Below the pieces are notes generated by a model. The model had not been told where the DNA came from and ran no database searches. It was given only the letters and a program-made list of their open reading frames with translations. The position numbers were made by a program, and so were the translations under genes. From positions 62,001 through 126,000 of the forward strand of contig JAVHLM010000013.1 in the NCBI GenBank assembly GCA_031082125.1: 64,000 nt of DNA. The letters run 5' to 3'. Every line of letters begins with the position of its first letter. Position 1 is the stretch's first letter. The DNA is from Candidatus Eremiobacterota bacterium. GTDB lineage: Bacteria; Vulcanimicrobiota; CADAWZ01; Ess09-12. Below are positions 49,256 through 59,503 of this stretch, piece by piece.

Positions 49256-52200
49256 ATGGACAGCAAAGTGATGAAAATTCACAAGATACTCAGGGTGCTG
49301 AGCGGATCGTTCACCCCCATGGAATTGAGCATCCAGCATGACTATGGCGCTGAGACCATGGCATGGAAGTCCCTCACCCACCTCTTTGGTGTGCGCTTTA
49401 AAAAGGGGGAGACCGTGCCTTCCCTCCTTTTTTTCGTGAAGGGGAAAGATCCGCTCTACTGCATAGAGGCGAATTCTTTCAATTACAGGGCTTTTTTGAA
49501 GGATGATTTCTCGACCCGCAGGGAAGCGAACTTCCTCAGCCTTGTGAAATTCTTCAATTATCATGCCGACGAAGCTTACGTGGACTGGCCCCTCAGGGAT
49601 TGCATGAAAGGCGGCCTCAACCTGCTCCCCCTTTTTTCCGATCAGAAGAAATTGACGGAATACTGTTATTCGTCCAGGGAAAAGGTGCTGGAGAAGAAGC
49701 CCGAAAAGGCTGAGGCCCCTAGAGAGGACAGCCTGATCGCGGTCTTCAGGAGAAAGCTGGACATCTTCGCCACCCGCAGGAAGGAAGCCATGAAGTTCTT
49801 CTCCAGGGGGCAGGCCCTCCTGGCAAAGATGAGAAAGAGCGAAGAGGAACAGGAGCTTAAGGGTGATGAGCACCTCTCGGTGATGCTGAAGGCAGCCGAT
49901 GAATTCGAGCGCTCCCTCCAGGTTGACCCCTTCACGCTCCATTCCTGCATAGCCCTCGGCGAGATATACCAGGACCTCGAGGAATATGAGAAGGCCCTGG
50001 AAAACTTTCTCAGTGCCGTTGAGATGAATCCCGATTTCGACGGTCAGAAGGAGGTGGCATACCTTGTCTACTCGATGGGGATCGCCTCCATATACAGGGC
50101 CATGGGAAACAAGGAGGGCGAGCGCTGGGCACTTTCCGAATATCTCGGTTATTTCCCCAGAGGAAAGGATGCGGCGGCAATTGCCGAGTTTTTCTCCCAG
50201 TGCGACTCCGTGAAGAGCGACTGGTACCAGTTCTACAGCCATGGAATCGATCTCATCCACAAGAAGCAGTATCAGCAGGCCCTGGACATCCTCGGCACCT
50301 CCATCTCAATCTATCCTGTATTCAGGTGGTGCCATCACTGGAAAGCCCAGGCCCTCATCGAGCTGGGGAAGGTGAAGGAGGCCTTTGACTCATTTATAAT
50401 CGCCAACAAGTATTATTATAATGTATTTACCGACATGGATCTCGCAAAACTTTTCCAGGGCCAGGGAAAGCACGAGCAGGCACAGGAGTATCTGAGAAGG
50501 GTTGTGCAGATTGTCCCCCGCTTTGCTCTCCCCCATATGCAGCTCGGCAGGTTCCTTTACCACGTTGACAGGGATGAGACAGAAAGCTTTGAATCCCTGA
50601 TGAAGGCCGTGGAAATCAACCCGAATGGTGATTTTGTCGCCGAAGCCGAGCAGATAGTGAGCCAGATAAGCGAAGCGCAGAAGGAAAGAAGGGAAAAAGT
50701 AATCACCTCCCGCAAGGAGTGGCATAAAGGCGACATCATTGAGAAAAATTACGAGGTTCTTGAAAGTCACAAGGGGGGAATGGGCATTGTCTATATCGTG
50801 AAGGATCTCTCAAGCGGGCAGGTATATGCCCTCAAGAGCTTCCAGGAGCAGTTTCTCTGGAATGAGAGGATCCTCAAGATGTTTATCAAGGAGGCCGAAA
50901 TCTGGGTCAAGCTGGGAAGCCACAGGAACATAGTGCAGGCCCGGACTTTCAAGAACCTTGACGGGAAGCCCTACATTTTCCTTGAATACATCGACGGCAC
51001 AGATCTGGAGCACATGCTCTACGAGGGTGTATTCGACGTGCAGATGGCCATGGAATATGCCCTGCAGTTCTGCGAGGGGATGAATTACGCCTCCAAGAAA
51101 CTGGGGATAGTGCACCAGGACATCAAGCCCTCCAACTGCCTCATCACCAATGAGGGAGTGCTCAAGATAACAGATTTCGGCCTGGTGAAGGTTTTCTCTG
51201 AGGACGCCGGGGAGAAAATAGAGAGGATAAGGTCAAAGAAGAACGATGATGACCCTATCTCCAGCGGCGGAGCCGTGGGGACATTTCCTTACATGTCACC
51301 CGAGCAGTTTTCAAGAGCCACGGGGGTGAGCACCTCGTCAGACATATACTCCTTCGGCGCCATGTTCTTCGAAATGCTCCTTGGCACCCCTCCATTCGGC
51401 GATGAAAGCATTGAGGAGTGCATCCATGGCCACCTCAATAAGGCTCCCGCCGATCCCTGCAGAGTCCGCAACGATATCCCCCATGAAGTCTGTGAGATCA
51501 TCCTGAGATGCCTGAAAAAACACCCCCATGAGCGCTTCGGCGATTTCGAGGAGCTGATTCTGGCCCTGAACGTGGCATACGAGAATATCTTCGGGATAAG
51601 TTACAGCTTCAGCGGAGCCGCCGGAGAGACCACCATCGATGAGCTTATCCACCGCGGCGAATCGCTTATGACCCTCATGCGCTACAAGGAGGCCCTGGAG
51701 ATCTTTGACGAAGGCCTGGAGCTTGAGCCTGAGATGGCAAAGCTCATCGTGGCAAAGGCGGAATGCCTTTACAGGGTGGGCCAGACAGAGGAGGCAATGA
51801 AGTATTTTGATATTGCCGTGGCAAAAGAGCCCGAAAATGCAGATATATGGCATAACCGAGGGAATCTGTATGCCTCTATGAAGAATTACAGGGAAGCCCT
51901 TTACTGCTATGACAAGGCGCTGGCCATTGACTCCGAAAGAGCCGAGGTATGGTCAATGAAGGGCGTCCTCTACGATCTTCAGGGCTACAGGAAGGAGGCT
52001 CTCAGGTGCTATGACCGCGCCCTCAAGAGCAATCCGAGGCTTTCCGAGGCCTGGAACAACAAGGGAAACCTCCTTAACAAGATGGACAAGATACAGGAGG
52101 CTATCGAGTGCTACACCAAGGCCATTGAGATAAATCCGCGTTACCTGATGGCATGGTTCAACAAGGGAGTGCTTCTGCAGAAGATAAATTCCCACAAGGA

Positions 52201-54952
52201 TGCCATTGAATCCTTCGTGAGAGTCACCGAGATAGATTCCACCTTTGTAAATGCCTGGGTGGGCTGCGGCGTCTCCTCATTCAAGCTCAACGATATCGAG
52301 AAGGCGCTTGAATACTACGATATGGCCATTGAACTGCAGCCCGGCAACCCGCAGTTCTGGATCTTCAAGGGAAACTGCCTCTATGAGATGGGCCGGCTGG
52401 AGAGTGCCACAAGCTGCATAGACAGGGCTCTCAGGCTGAACCAGGCTGATATAAGGGCATGGATAAGCAAGGGAGTCATCATGGGAGAGCTCCATTATTT
52501 CGATCATGCCATCAAATCATATGAAAAGGCGCTGGAGCTCAATCCCCATAATGATTTTGTCATCAAGGCGCTGGAGAGGCTGAAGTCAAAGGAGAGCAGG
52601 GTCCAGCAGTTCCTGCTGGTCGCGGCGGGCTCCCCGGTAATTGCAAGATTCCAGGATGAGGAGCTTGAAGTGTGCGAGGGTGACTGCGAAAATATCCTGC
52701 ACCATCACGATTCGCTCCTTGAGATGTATCCTGACGATCCGATAGTGAAATACAGGAAGGCCCTCGTGCTGCTCCTCACGGGAAGGGACAGCGAGGCGCT
52801 GGAGCTTTTTGAGCATATCCAGGCATACTGCTCCGAAAAGCCTATCCCCAATCTCAAGGAGGAGCGCGTTAAGTATGCCCAGGTGCAGCATGAGAAGACT
52901 TCCAGGAAGGGCGGTATCCTTGAGCGCCTTACGGGCAAGGAGAAATTCACCCATACCCAGTGGTTCAGCGAAGGGATGAAATTTTATCAGAGCGGGGACC
53001 ACGTGCAGGCGGTAAAGAGCTTTGAAAACTGCCTGCGCACCCATCCTGAGGTCATAGATGCCTGGAAATTTGCCGCCCTCTCCCTTATCGAGCTGGGATA
53101 TTCCGATGAGGCTCTGGATACCGTGGCCAAAGGAATAGCAAGGGCGCCTCTCTCTCCAGAGCTCTGGGCAGTCAAGGGAGCCATTCATGAGAGGTCCCAC
53201 AGGATATCTGATGCCATAGAAGCTTATGACATTGCCCTTCTCATTTTTCCAGGCTACTTTGAGGGATGGCTCAAGGCCATACTCTGCCTGGAAGGGGTCA
53301 CTCACTACAGCCTGGCCAAGGAATACGCGGTAAAGGCCCTCAGGTACGCCGAGGCCCGCCATGACAGGAAGGGCCCCCGCGATCCCCTCCTTTATCAGAC
53401 GATAAGCAAGTTTTCATCGGTCCTGGAGAGGTACGAGATCTCGAAGAAATACCAGGATGTCGTCTTCTCCGGGGGCCAGGATGATTACCATCTGTGGATA
53501 CTTCGCGGTGATGCCCATTTCCGCCTTGGTGAGTTCCCTGAGGCGGTGAAATTTCTCAGGCGCGTCATCGAGAGTTATCCCGAAAACAAGGGGGCGCTCC
53601 TGCGCCTTGCCCTCTGCTACCGCGAGACCGGTGAATATGACGATGCCCTTGCCACCCTGCAGAGACTCATTGAACAGGCCCCCTCTTTTGAGTACGGCCT
53701 CTTTTACATGGCCATCATGCTGGGGGAGCTGAACGAGAAGGAGGAGGGGAACAGGTTCCTGAATGAGGCAATTGAGAAGGCGCCTCATCTTCCCCTGCTC
53801 TGGGAGGCACGGGGAATCTTCCTGTTCCTCCAGGGCAAGGAAAAAGAAGCCCTCTGGTGCTTTGACAAGAGCCTTGAGCTGAATCACTGGGACGTGACCA
53901 TATGGCTTAACAAGGGCATCGTTCTCAACAAGGCGTGCAAGCCCTCAGATGCCGTCTACTGCTTTGACAGGATATTGAAAATTGACAGGGAGAACTTCCG
54001 CTCCCTCTTTTTCAAGAGCCTTTCCCTGCTGATGATGAAGGAATGGACTGCAGCCATTGAATGCTGCAACAAGGTCCTGGAGATTAATCCCCGGGTCGTT
54101 GACCCATGGATTTTCAAGAGCGTCGCCCTTTACAGGACCGACAAGTTCCAGGAGGCCCTCCATTCTCTTGACAGGGCCCTTGAAATAGATCCTGAAAGGG
54201 CGGAGATATGGAACAACAGGGGTGTGCTCCAGAGAAAGATGGAAAAGCTCGAGGACGCCATCAAATGCTACAACAAAGCCATTGATATTGATTACAAGTG
54301 TGTTCTTGCCTGGTATAACAAGGGCTGCTGGCTTTCAGAGATAAACAGGCTCGAGGAAGCCATTGAATGCTATGACTCCGCTCTGGAGGCAGAAGCACGC
54401 CACGCCCTCTCGTGGAGGGAGAAGGGTCACTGCCATTTCGAGCTGAAAAGATACCAGGAGGCCCTTCGATGCTATGAGATGTGCCTCAAGCTTGACCCGG
54501 CCTCTGCAGAATGCTGGAACAGCAAGGGGCTCACGGTGTTCCAGGGGGGGCGCCTGGAGGAGAGTCTCTTCTGCTTTGAGAAGTCAATCGAGCGTGACGG
54601 GCAGAATGCCGATGTGCTCAACAACAGAGGGGTGGTGCTTGGGCTTCTTAACAGGCGCAAGGAAGCCCTGGAGGTCTTCTCACGCGTCTTCGCCATTGAT
54701 GATGAGCATCAGGGCGCCCTCTACAACAGGATCCTTATCCTGGCCAAGCAGAATTTTTCTGAGGAAGCTGAAAACGAATACAGGCGCCTCAGGGAGATAC
54801 ATCCGGATTTCGTACGCCCTCTCCCGGGGCTTGAATCCAATGACTTCATCATATCGTCTCTGAAGCGCTCATCGGCATCCCACATTCTGATAGAGTACAA
54901 GCTTGATTACAAGCTCTATATCAGAAAGCCCCCTCATTTCTTCCTTGTCTGA
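49256..54952 (+). CDS. Very large serine/threonine protein kinase flanked by TPR arrays
   Basis: The ATG at 49256 follows GGAGCATGCCCT, giving about 1898 residues. Residues 1-490 contain an unrecognised head and several TPRs. Residues about 495-780 are a Hanks-type kinase: SHKGGMGIVYIVKDLSSGQ (Gly loop), YALKSF (Lys), IVHQDIKPSNCLITNEG (catalytic loop, His-Gln-Asp in place of His-Arg-Asp), KITDFGLVK and PYMSPEQFS. Residues about 795-1860 are some 25 TPR-like repeats (for example AWNNKGNLLNKMDKIQEAIE), many with Cys near the end of helix B. It is probably a scaffold coupling phosphorylation to protein binding. The kinase should be active, as Lys, Asp and DFG are present. It overlaps the convergent exporter gene by 32 bases. 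Confidence 0.92.
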   Translation: MDSKVMKIHKILRVLSGSFTPMELSIQHDYGAETMAWKSLTHLFGVRFKKGETVPSLLFFVKGKDPLYCIEANSFNYRAFLKDDFSTRREANFLSLVKFFNYHADEAYVDWPLRDCMKGGLNLLPLFSDQKKLTEYCYSSREKVLEKKPEKAEAPREDSLIAVFRRKLDIFATRRKEAMKFFSRGQALLAKMRKSEEEQELKGDEHLSVMLKAADEFERSLQVDPFTLHSCIALGEIYQDLEEYEKALENFLSAVEMNPDFDGQKEVAYLVYSMGIASIYRAMGNKEGERWALSEYLGYFPRGKDAAAIAEFFSQCDSVKSDWYQFYSHGIDLIHKKQYQQALDILGTSISIYPVFRWCHHWKAQALIELGKVKEAFDSFIIANKYYYNVFTDMDLAKLFQGQGKHEQAQEYLRRVVQIVPRFALPHMQLGRFLYHVDRDETESFESLMKAVEINPNGDFVAEAEQIVSQISEAQKERREKVITSRKEWHKGDIIEKNYEVLESHKGGMGIVYIVKDLSSGQVYALKSFQEQFLWNERILKMFIKEAEIWVKLGSHRNIVQARTFKNLDGKPYIFLEYIDGTDLEHMLYEGVFDVQMAMEYALQFCEGMNYASKKLGIVHQDIKPSNCLITNEGVLKITDFGLVKVFSEDAGEKIERIRSKKNDDDPISSGGAVGTFPYMSPEQFSRATGVSTSSDIYSFGAMFFEMLLGTPPFGDESIEECIHGHLNKAPADPCRVRNDIPHEVCEIILRCLKKHPHERFGDFEELILALNVAYENIFGISYSFSGAAGETTIDELIHRGESLMTLMRYKEALEIFDEGLELEPEMAKLIVAKAECLYRVGQTEEAMKYFDIAVAKEPENADIWHNRGNLYASMKNYREALYCYDKALAIDSERAEVWSMKGVLYDLQGYRKEALRCYDRALKSNPRLSEAWNNKGNLLNKMDKIQEAIECYTKAIEINPRYLMAWFNKGVLLQKINSHKDAIESFVRVTEIDSTFVNAWVGCGVSSFKLNDIEKALEYYDMAIELQPGNPQFWIFKGNCLYEMGRLESATSCIDRALRLNQADIRAWISKGVIMGELHYFDHAIKSYEKALELNPHNDFVIKALERLKSKESRVQQFLLVAAGSPVIARFQDEELEVCEGDCENILHHHDSLLEMYPDDPIVKYRKALVLLLTGRDSEALELFEHIQAYCSEKPIPNLKEERVKYAQVQHEKTSRKGGILERLTGKEKFTHTQWFSEGMKFYQSGDHVQAVKSFENCLRTHPEVIDAWKFAALSLIELGYSDEALDTVAKGIARAPLSPELWAVKGAIHERSHRISDAIEAYDIALLIFPGYFEGWLKAILCLEGVTHYSLAKEYAVKALRYAEARHDRKGPRDPLLYQTISKFSSVLERYEISKKYQDVVFSGGQDDYHLWILRGDAHFRLGEFPEAVKFLRRVIESYPENKGALLRLALCYRETGEYDDALATLQRLIEQAPSFEYGLFYMAIMLGELNEKEEGNRFLNEAIEKAPHLPLLWEARGIFLFLQGKEKEALWCFDKSLELNHWDVTIWLNKGIVLNKACKPSDAVYCFDRILKIDRENFRSLFFKSLSLLMMKEWTAAIECCNKVLEINPRVVDPWIFKSVALYRTDKFQEALHSLDRALEIDPERAEIWNNRGVLQRKMEKLEDAIKCYNKAIDIDYKCVLAWYNKGCWLSEINRLEEAIECYDSALEAEARHALSWREKGHCHFELKRYQEALRCYEMCLKLDPASAECWNSKGLTVFQGGRLEESLFCFEKSIERDGQNADVLNNRGVVLGLLNRRKEALEVFSRVFAIDDEHQGALYNRILILAKQNFSEEAENEYRRLREIHPDFVRPLPGLESNDFIISSLKRSSASHILIEYKLDYKLYIRKPPHFFLV

Positions 54953-57125
54953 CTCCCAGTCCCGCCTCTGCGAGGAAGCCTTCAGGTGTCTTTGAGGGCA
55001 GGGGACAGGCCCTGAGCACCTCTTTTTGGGAGGGATCGGCCAAGCTGCCGATGCCCTGCGCTGCGAAGAGGTAAGTGATCAGGCCCAGGAAGAGGAGGCA
55101 TACCGCAAGAGCAAGGAGGGGAACAGTGGGGATGTTGAGAGAGCTGAAGGCGGGATTGTTGAGAAGCGACGGCATGAAGGTGAAGGGAGCCGTAAGGGGC
55201 GAGACTGCCCATACGGCGAAGAGAGTGAAGAAGCAAATGCCGAATGCCGTCAATATCTTGGGAAGATTAGTGTTCTTCTTCGCAAGCAAAAGGGTGACCA
55301 TGATAAAGAGCAACAGCGCAGGAGTGAGAAGTACCGAGATCGCCATGAAAAGCGGCGCTATGAGGGGAACTATGAAAAACGCCAGGAAGATGTACTTGAG
55401 GCCCTTGCTGTGAGCCTCATTGCTTGTGGCTGAAGTCGCCGAGGCCCGGAAGCCGAGCACCGCCGACGCGATAAGGAGCAGAACCGAATAGAGGTAAAAG
55501 CTCACGACCTCCATGAAATGAAGGTTCCCCGTCACCACGAAGAAAAGGAGCACAGGGAACACGACAGTCATCTGGATAAGGGGGAGAATGAGAGCTCCCA
55601 GAATCTTGCCGGTGAAAAGCCGGATCGGCGTCATTCCAGAGAGGGCCAGGTCGTCCCACACACGGCGCTCCTTTTCGCCCGTAACCGATGAGACGGTGAA
55701 GCAGCAGCCCCTTATGGAGATATAGAGGAGGAAGAGCCAGATTGCCCCGATGAGCCCGCACCTTATGGTTTCCTGGTTTACTGCGAGATACTCGTCGCGG
55801 GAAAGTGAGGCTGTCCGAGTATTGGAAGGTTTTTCAGTGAGCATGGCGCTCCCGGTGCCTGCCACCGGAGAAGAGCCGTAGTGCTGCGCATGGGTCCGGT
55901 AAGCCACAGGCTCCTCTTTCACAAGCTTTTTGGGAAGAGGGATACCTGCGGACTTGTACATGGTCCACCGGAGACACCCGATAAGGGTATGCCTGCTGAG
56001 GGTGAACACCGTTCCCTGGTATGTTCTGATGACAGGCTTTATTGAGAGCTGAGATGAGTTCCCCGGGTCTGATGATGCCGGGGCGCTCACCACGAATGAA
56101 GTGTTCCGCGGCTGAGCCCTGGGATTCTCGAAATTGCAGAGGGCCCATGAGCGGGCATAAAGATAGGGCGCCAGGAAGAGCACGATGAAGACCAGATAAC
56201 CGGGAAGCCTTCCGGCGCCGTGGCGGATCTGGTAGGATATCTCCCGGAGAAATGCGGGGTTCCTCAAGTATTGGACGGCACCCGGAAAGGCGTCATAGAA
56301 CCATTTCGGCCCCCAGCCCTTCAGGAAGACATCGGTCGCCTTTCTCCTCAGGTAGACCCATGAAGGCCCGCCCTGCTCGTAAACGGTCACGGAGAAGTGC
56401 CATATCATGCAGAGGAAAAGGGGAACAAGCAGGAAGAATGACCAGGGAAGGATCATCCAGGCACCGTTCATCGCCTGGGGAAGGACAAGGGCATAGAGGG
56501 CCACGAGGGGGCTCACGGAGCTGAAGACAGGGGGCATGGAGCCTGTCACAAAGACTGCCGAGAGCACAAGGTCCAGGAGGGGAGTCCCCAGAACCCAGAG
56601 AAGCTTCAGTATCCACCCCAGCACAATGGCCTGGGAGCTGCTCCGCGAGAGGGAGGAGATCAGGAACCCCCCAAGCAGGGAGACGCATCCCGAGAGAAAG
56701 GCGATGAGCAGTACTGCCATGGCTCCGGAGAAACCGTATTCCGACGTGAGGCCCAGCAGCAGTATCGTGGGAGAGACGGCAAGGAGCAGGCGGCAGAGCG
56801 CCATGAACTCCGGCAGCAGCTTCCCGGAGATTACCGCGCCAGGATCCAGGCAGGTGAGCCTCAGGCTGTCGATGGTCTTCTTTTCTCGCTCGCCGCTCAT
56901 TGAGGTAAGGGCTGTCGAGCCTATCAGGAGCACAGAGAGCAGAATAAGCGCCGCCGAGGCCACGGTAAAAACCGTGCAGCTGCAGAGCTGCATGAGTCTC
57001 AGTGCCAGGGCGGGGACGGCGAAGCAGCACGCGATACGCAGGATTGAGAGGCCTGACAGCCATGCGAGCCTGGGCTGTGCGAGCTTTTCCGAGGTCAGGT
57101 AAACAGGATTTTCCTTATAGGCCAT
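54921..57125 (-). CDS. ABC-2 type exporter permease, internally duplicated
   Basis: A 734-residue membrane protein with at least twelve hydrophobic helices. Two related halves are visible: GEREKKTIDSLRLTCLDPGA then GKLLPE, and GEKERRVWDDLALSGMTPIR then GKILGA. These match the cytoplasmic coupling segment of ABC-2 permeases (NatB/GldF type), which normally work as homodimers or pairs. Fusion of two permease units in one chain would form a complete membrane part. It overlaps the ATPase gene by 11 bases. The transported substrate is unknown. Confidence 0.85.
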   Translation of the reverse strand: MAYKENPVYLTSEKLAQPRLAWLSGLSILRIACCFAVPALALRLMQLCSCTVFTVASAALILLSVLLIGSTALTSMSGEREKKTIDSLRLTCLDPGAVISGKLLPEFMALCRLLLAVSPTILLLGLTSEYGFSGAMAVLLIAFLSGCVSLLGGFLISSLSRSSSQAIVLGWILKLLWVLGTPLLDLVLSAVFVTGSMPPVFSSVSPLVALYALVLPQAMNGAWMILPWSFFLLVPLFLCMIWHFSVTVYEQGGPSWVYLRRKATDVFLKGWGPKWFYDAFPGAVQYLRNPAFLREISYQIRHGAGRLPGYLVFIVLFLAPYLYARSWALCNFENPRAQPRNTSFVVSAPASSDPGNSSQLSIKPVIRTYQGTVFTLSRHTLIGCLRWTMYKSAGIPLPKKLVKEEPVAYRTHAQHYGSSPVAGTGSAMLTEKPSNTRTASLSRDEYLAVNQETIRCGLIGAIWLFLLYISIRGCCFTVSSVTGEKERRVWDDLALSGMTPIRLFTGKILGALILPLIQMTVVFPVLLFFVVTGNLHFMEVVSFYLYSVLLLIASAVLGFRASATSATSNEAHSKGLKYIFLAFFIVPLIAPLFMAISVLLTPALLLFIMVTLLLAKKNTNLPKILTAFGICFFTLFAVWAVSPLTAPFTFMPSLLNNPAFSSLNIPTVPLLALAVCLLFLGLITYLFAAQGIGSLADPSQKEVLRACPLPSKTPEGFLAEAGLGVRQGRNEGAF

Positions 57126-58137
57126 GATTTTTATCCTCCCATCCTCCGTATGCCTTGGTGATGTTGAGATAGGCTGTCTGCAGAGTCGGATGCTCCTCGT
57201 AGAAAGAGCTTATGGGGAAGCCTTCGTTTACAAGGCTCCTGAGAAGGTTCACCGGCGTGTCCCCCCTGTCATCCCTGAGGTGAAAGAGTATGGTTTCGCC
57301 GTCCCACCTTATGTCCTCGACAGCCCCGTTTTTCCTGAGCTTCTCGAAGAGCTGATCCTTGCTCGAGGTGGCGGAGAGGCGTATCCGCCTGCTGCCCCGC
57401 TCGTCAATCATTCTCCTGGTGCTTTCCGAGCAGATGAGGCAGCCTTTCTTGATGACGCCGATGGTGTCGCTTATGTCGGCCAGGTCATCAAGGACATGGG
57501 ATGAGATGATTATCGTCACCTCCCTCGAGGCGAGGCCCCTCAGGAGCTCCCTGAGCTCGAGGCGGGCGAGGGGGTCAAGGCCGCTCGCAGGCTCATCGAG
57601 GAGCAGGAGCTTCGGCTTGTGGATCAGGCACCTCCCCAGGCTCAGCCGCTGCTTCATTCCCCTGGAAAGGCTCTCAACGACGGCCTCCTGCATCTCGGTC
57701 ATTCCCACAAGGTGCATGGTCTCATCTACTGCGTAAGGGCGAAGATTGTCGGGGATAAAATATGCTCTCGCAAAAAATTCAAAATACTCCCTCACCGTCA
57801 TGTCTTCATAAACCCCCAGAAAGTCCGGCATAAAGCCGATGATGGAGCGGATTTTCACTTTTTCTGAGAGGGGGTGGCCGCATATCGTCACCATCCCCGA
57901 ATCGCAGGGGATCAGGGTGGCAAGAATTCTCAGGAGCGTTGTCTTGCCTGCCCCGTTGGGTCCCACGAGGCCGAGAATCTCCCCCCTTGAAAGCTCAAAG
58001 CTTATGTCGTTCAGGGCAATCACAAGGCCGTAGCGTTTGACAAGGCCTCGCACGGAAACGGCAGGTCCGTCTCCCGGGGGGGGCTCACCATCGCTCTTCT
58101 CTCTGTGGTAAGGACGTTCATCCAGTTTTTTCATCAT
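57115..58137 (-). CDS. ABC transporter ATP-binding protein (exporter type)
   Basis: Energises the duplicated ABC-2 permease encoded just downstream. The start chosen is ATG 58137 after AGGAAGTACC; an ATG at 58152 is an alternative. Domain motifs: GLVGPNGAGKTTLLRIL (Walker A), FMPDFLGVYEDMTV (Q-loop region), ESLSRGMKQRLSLGRCL (signature), LLLLDEPASGLDPLAR (Walker B), IISSHVLDDLADI (switch His). A C-terminal domain of about 90 residues is typical of CcmA/NatA-type ATPases. The substrate is unknown. Confidence 0.92.
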   Translation of the reverse strand: MMKKLDERPYHREKSDGEPPPGDGPAVSVRGLVKRYGLVIALNDISFELSRGEILGLVGPNGAGKTTLLRILATLIPCDSGMVTICGHPLSEKVKIRSIIGFMPDFLGVYEDMTVREYFEFFARAYFIPDNLRPYAVDETMHLVGMTEMQEAVVESLSRGMKQRLSLGRCLIHKPKLLLLDEPASGLDPLARLELRELLRGLASREVTIIISSHVLDDLADISDTIGVIKKGCLICSESTRRMIDERGSRRIRLSATSSKDQLFEKLRKNGAVEDIRWDGETILFHLRDDRGDTPVNLLRSLVNEGFPISSFYEEHPTLQTAYLNITKAYGGWEDKNHGL

Positions 58138-58269
58138 GGTACTTCCTGACATGCTATTCCCTCAGATTTGTTTTTTCTACGCTTCAGTCGCCGGCCGGGA
58201 AGAGTTATTTCTATTATAGCAGAAAAATTTTCTCCGTAACAGACTCCCGCCTCCCCCCGCCCTGCAAGA

Positions 58270-59388
58270 TCAATAAGGAGGGAGCAGTCTCCTGAATCCG
58301 TGGAGAAGCACGATAAGGGCAAAGAAGAGATTTCTTGGGAGAATCCCCCACAGAGGGAGAGAAAGGGGCCTGGCCTTTCCAGGGGCCTCGCAGGCATCGC
58401 CGAGTCTCTCCCCAAGTTTTCTCATCCATGCCGGTGAGCGGGGCCACTCGAGCAGATCCTCAATCCATGGTGAGGGAATTCCCTCGAGGCCCACGTGGGA
58501 TCCGATGATGCCTCCGAGTATGGCTGCTGTGGTGTCCGTATCTCCTCCGCAGCGGATAATCCCCGTGATCCCGCCCTTGAAATCCTGCTGGTGGCTTAGC
58601 CAGGCATGGATCACCACGGGCACCGTATGGCAGATATAGCCGCTCACCCCTTTGGGGGGGCATATCAGGGAGGCGAACTCTGCGGTGCTGATGCCTTTAT
58701 CCACGCTTTCCAGCCCCTTCTCAATGAGGGGGAGGAGTTCCCCGCCCTCTTCAGTGATGACATTTTCCAGTGACGAGCGGTACGTGGCTGTTGATACAGG
58801 CTCTTTCCGCCCTGAAGCGAGAGAAGAAGCGCAGGCTACTGCCAGGGCTCCCATATGAGCCCTGGCGTCACGGTGGGTGATCCCGGTGGAGAGCTCGGTG
58901 AGCTTTCTCAGCCTCCGATAGTCATTCCCGCAGAATACGCCAATAATGGGGCTTCTCATCGCCGGGCCGTTCCCTGCCGAGCTGACGCCGCTCCTCTCGG
59001 GTGAGATCCCTGCAATCAGCCTGAGCCCCGACCTGAGGGTCGCGAAACCCACACCGGCAGGGAGAAGAAGGAGCCATACCTTGATGAGCCTCGCCAGTTC
59101 ATGGATGAAAGCTTCCTCGCTTGCTCCCGCGGTGAGAAGGGCCTGGGCAGTCATCGAGGCATGCTCAGAATCGTCGGAGCACATCCCTTTCCCCAGCAGA
59201 AAGGAGTACCGTTCAAGGCTGGGGAAAAGGCGGATCTGTCTTTCCCTTGAGAGGCCCTCCATGGGGAGGCCCATGGCATCGCCTACTGCAGTGCCGATCA
59301 GGCAGCCCCTGAGTGCGTCAGTTTTTGCCGAGAGAGCTTCCTCTTCCACCTTGTTCTCCCCTCCAGAAGAAATATTCCATTTCTCCAC
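58270..59388 (-). CDS. ADP-ribosylglycohydrolase-family protein
   Basis: Removes ADP-ribose from modified targets or hydrolyses related compounds. The motif GCLIGTAVGDAMGLPMEG leads, followed by GKGMCSDDSEHASM (first metal-binding Asp pair) and GGDTDTTAAILGGIIGSHVG (second metal site). The alpha-helical length of about 370 residues is normal. The C-terminus has a hydrophobic segment (NLFFALIVLLHGF) that may be an anchor. It stands between the ABC exporter and a divergent TPR gene. Confidence 0.88.
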   Translation of the reverse strand: MEKWNISSGGENKVEEEALSAKTDALRGCLIGTAVGDAMGLPMEGLSRERQIRLFPSLERYSFLLGKGMCSDDSEHASMTAQALLTAGASEEAFIHELARLIKVWLLLLPAGVGFATLRSGLRLIAGISPERSGVSSAGNGPAMRSPIIGVFCGNDYRRLRKLTELSTGITHRDARAHMGALAVACASSLASGRKEPVSTATYRSSLENVITEEGGELLPLIEKGLESVDKGISTAEFASLICPPKGVSGYICHTVPVVIHAWLSHQQDFKGGITGIIRCGGDTDTTAAILGGIIGSHVGLEGIPSPWIEDLLEWPRSPAWMRKLGERLGDACEAPGKARPLSLPLWGILPRNLFFALIVLLHGFRRLLPPY

Positions 59389-59503
59389 AGGCCCCTCCTC
59401 TCCCGTCCCGCCTGCAGGACCCTGTCAAGTGACTTTGCCCCATGGGAGGATTTGCAGCAAAATATGAAGAAACCTATTTTTGAATTCCAAGTGAGGTCAT
59501 GAA

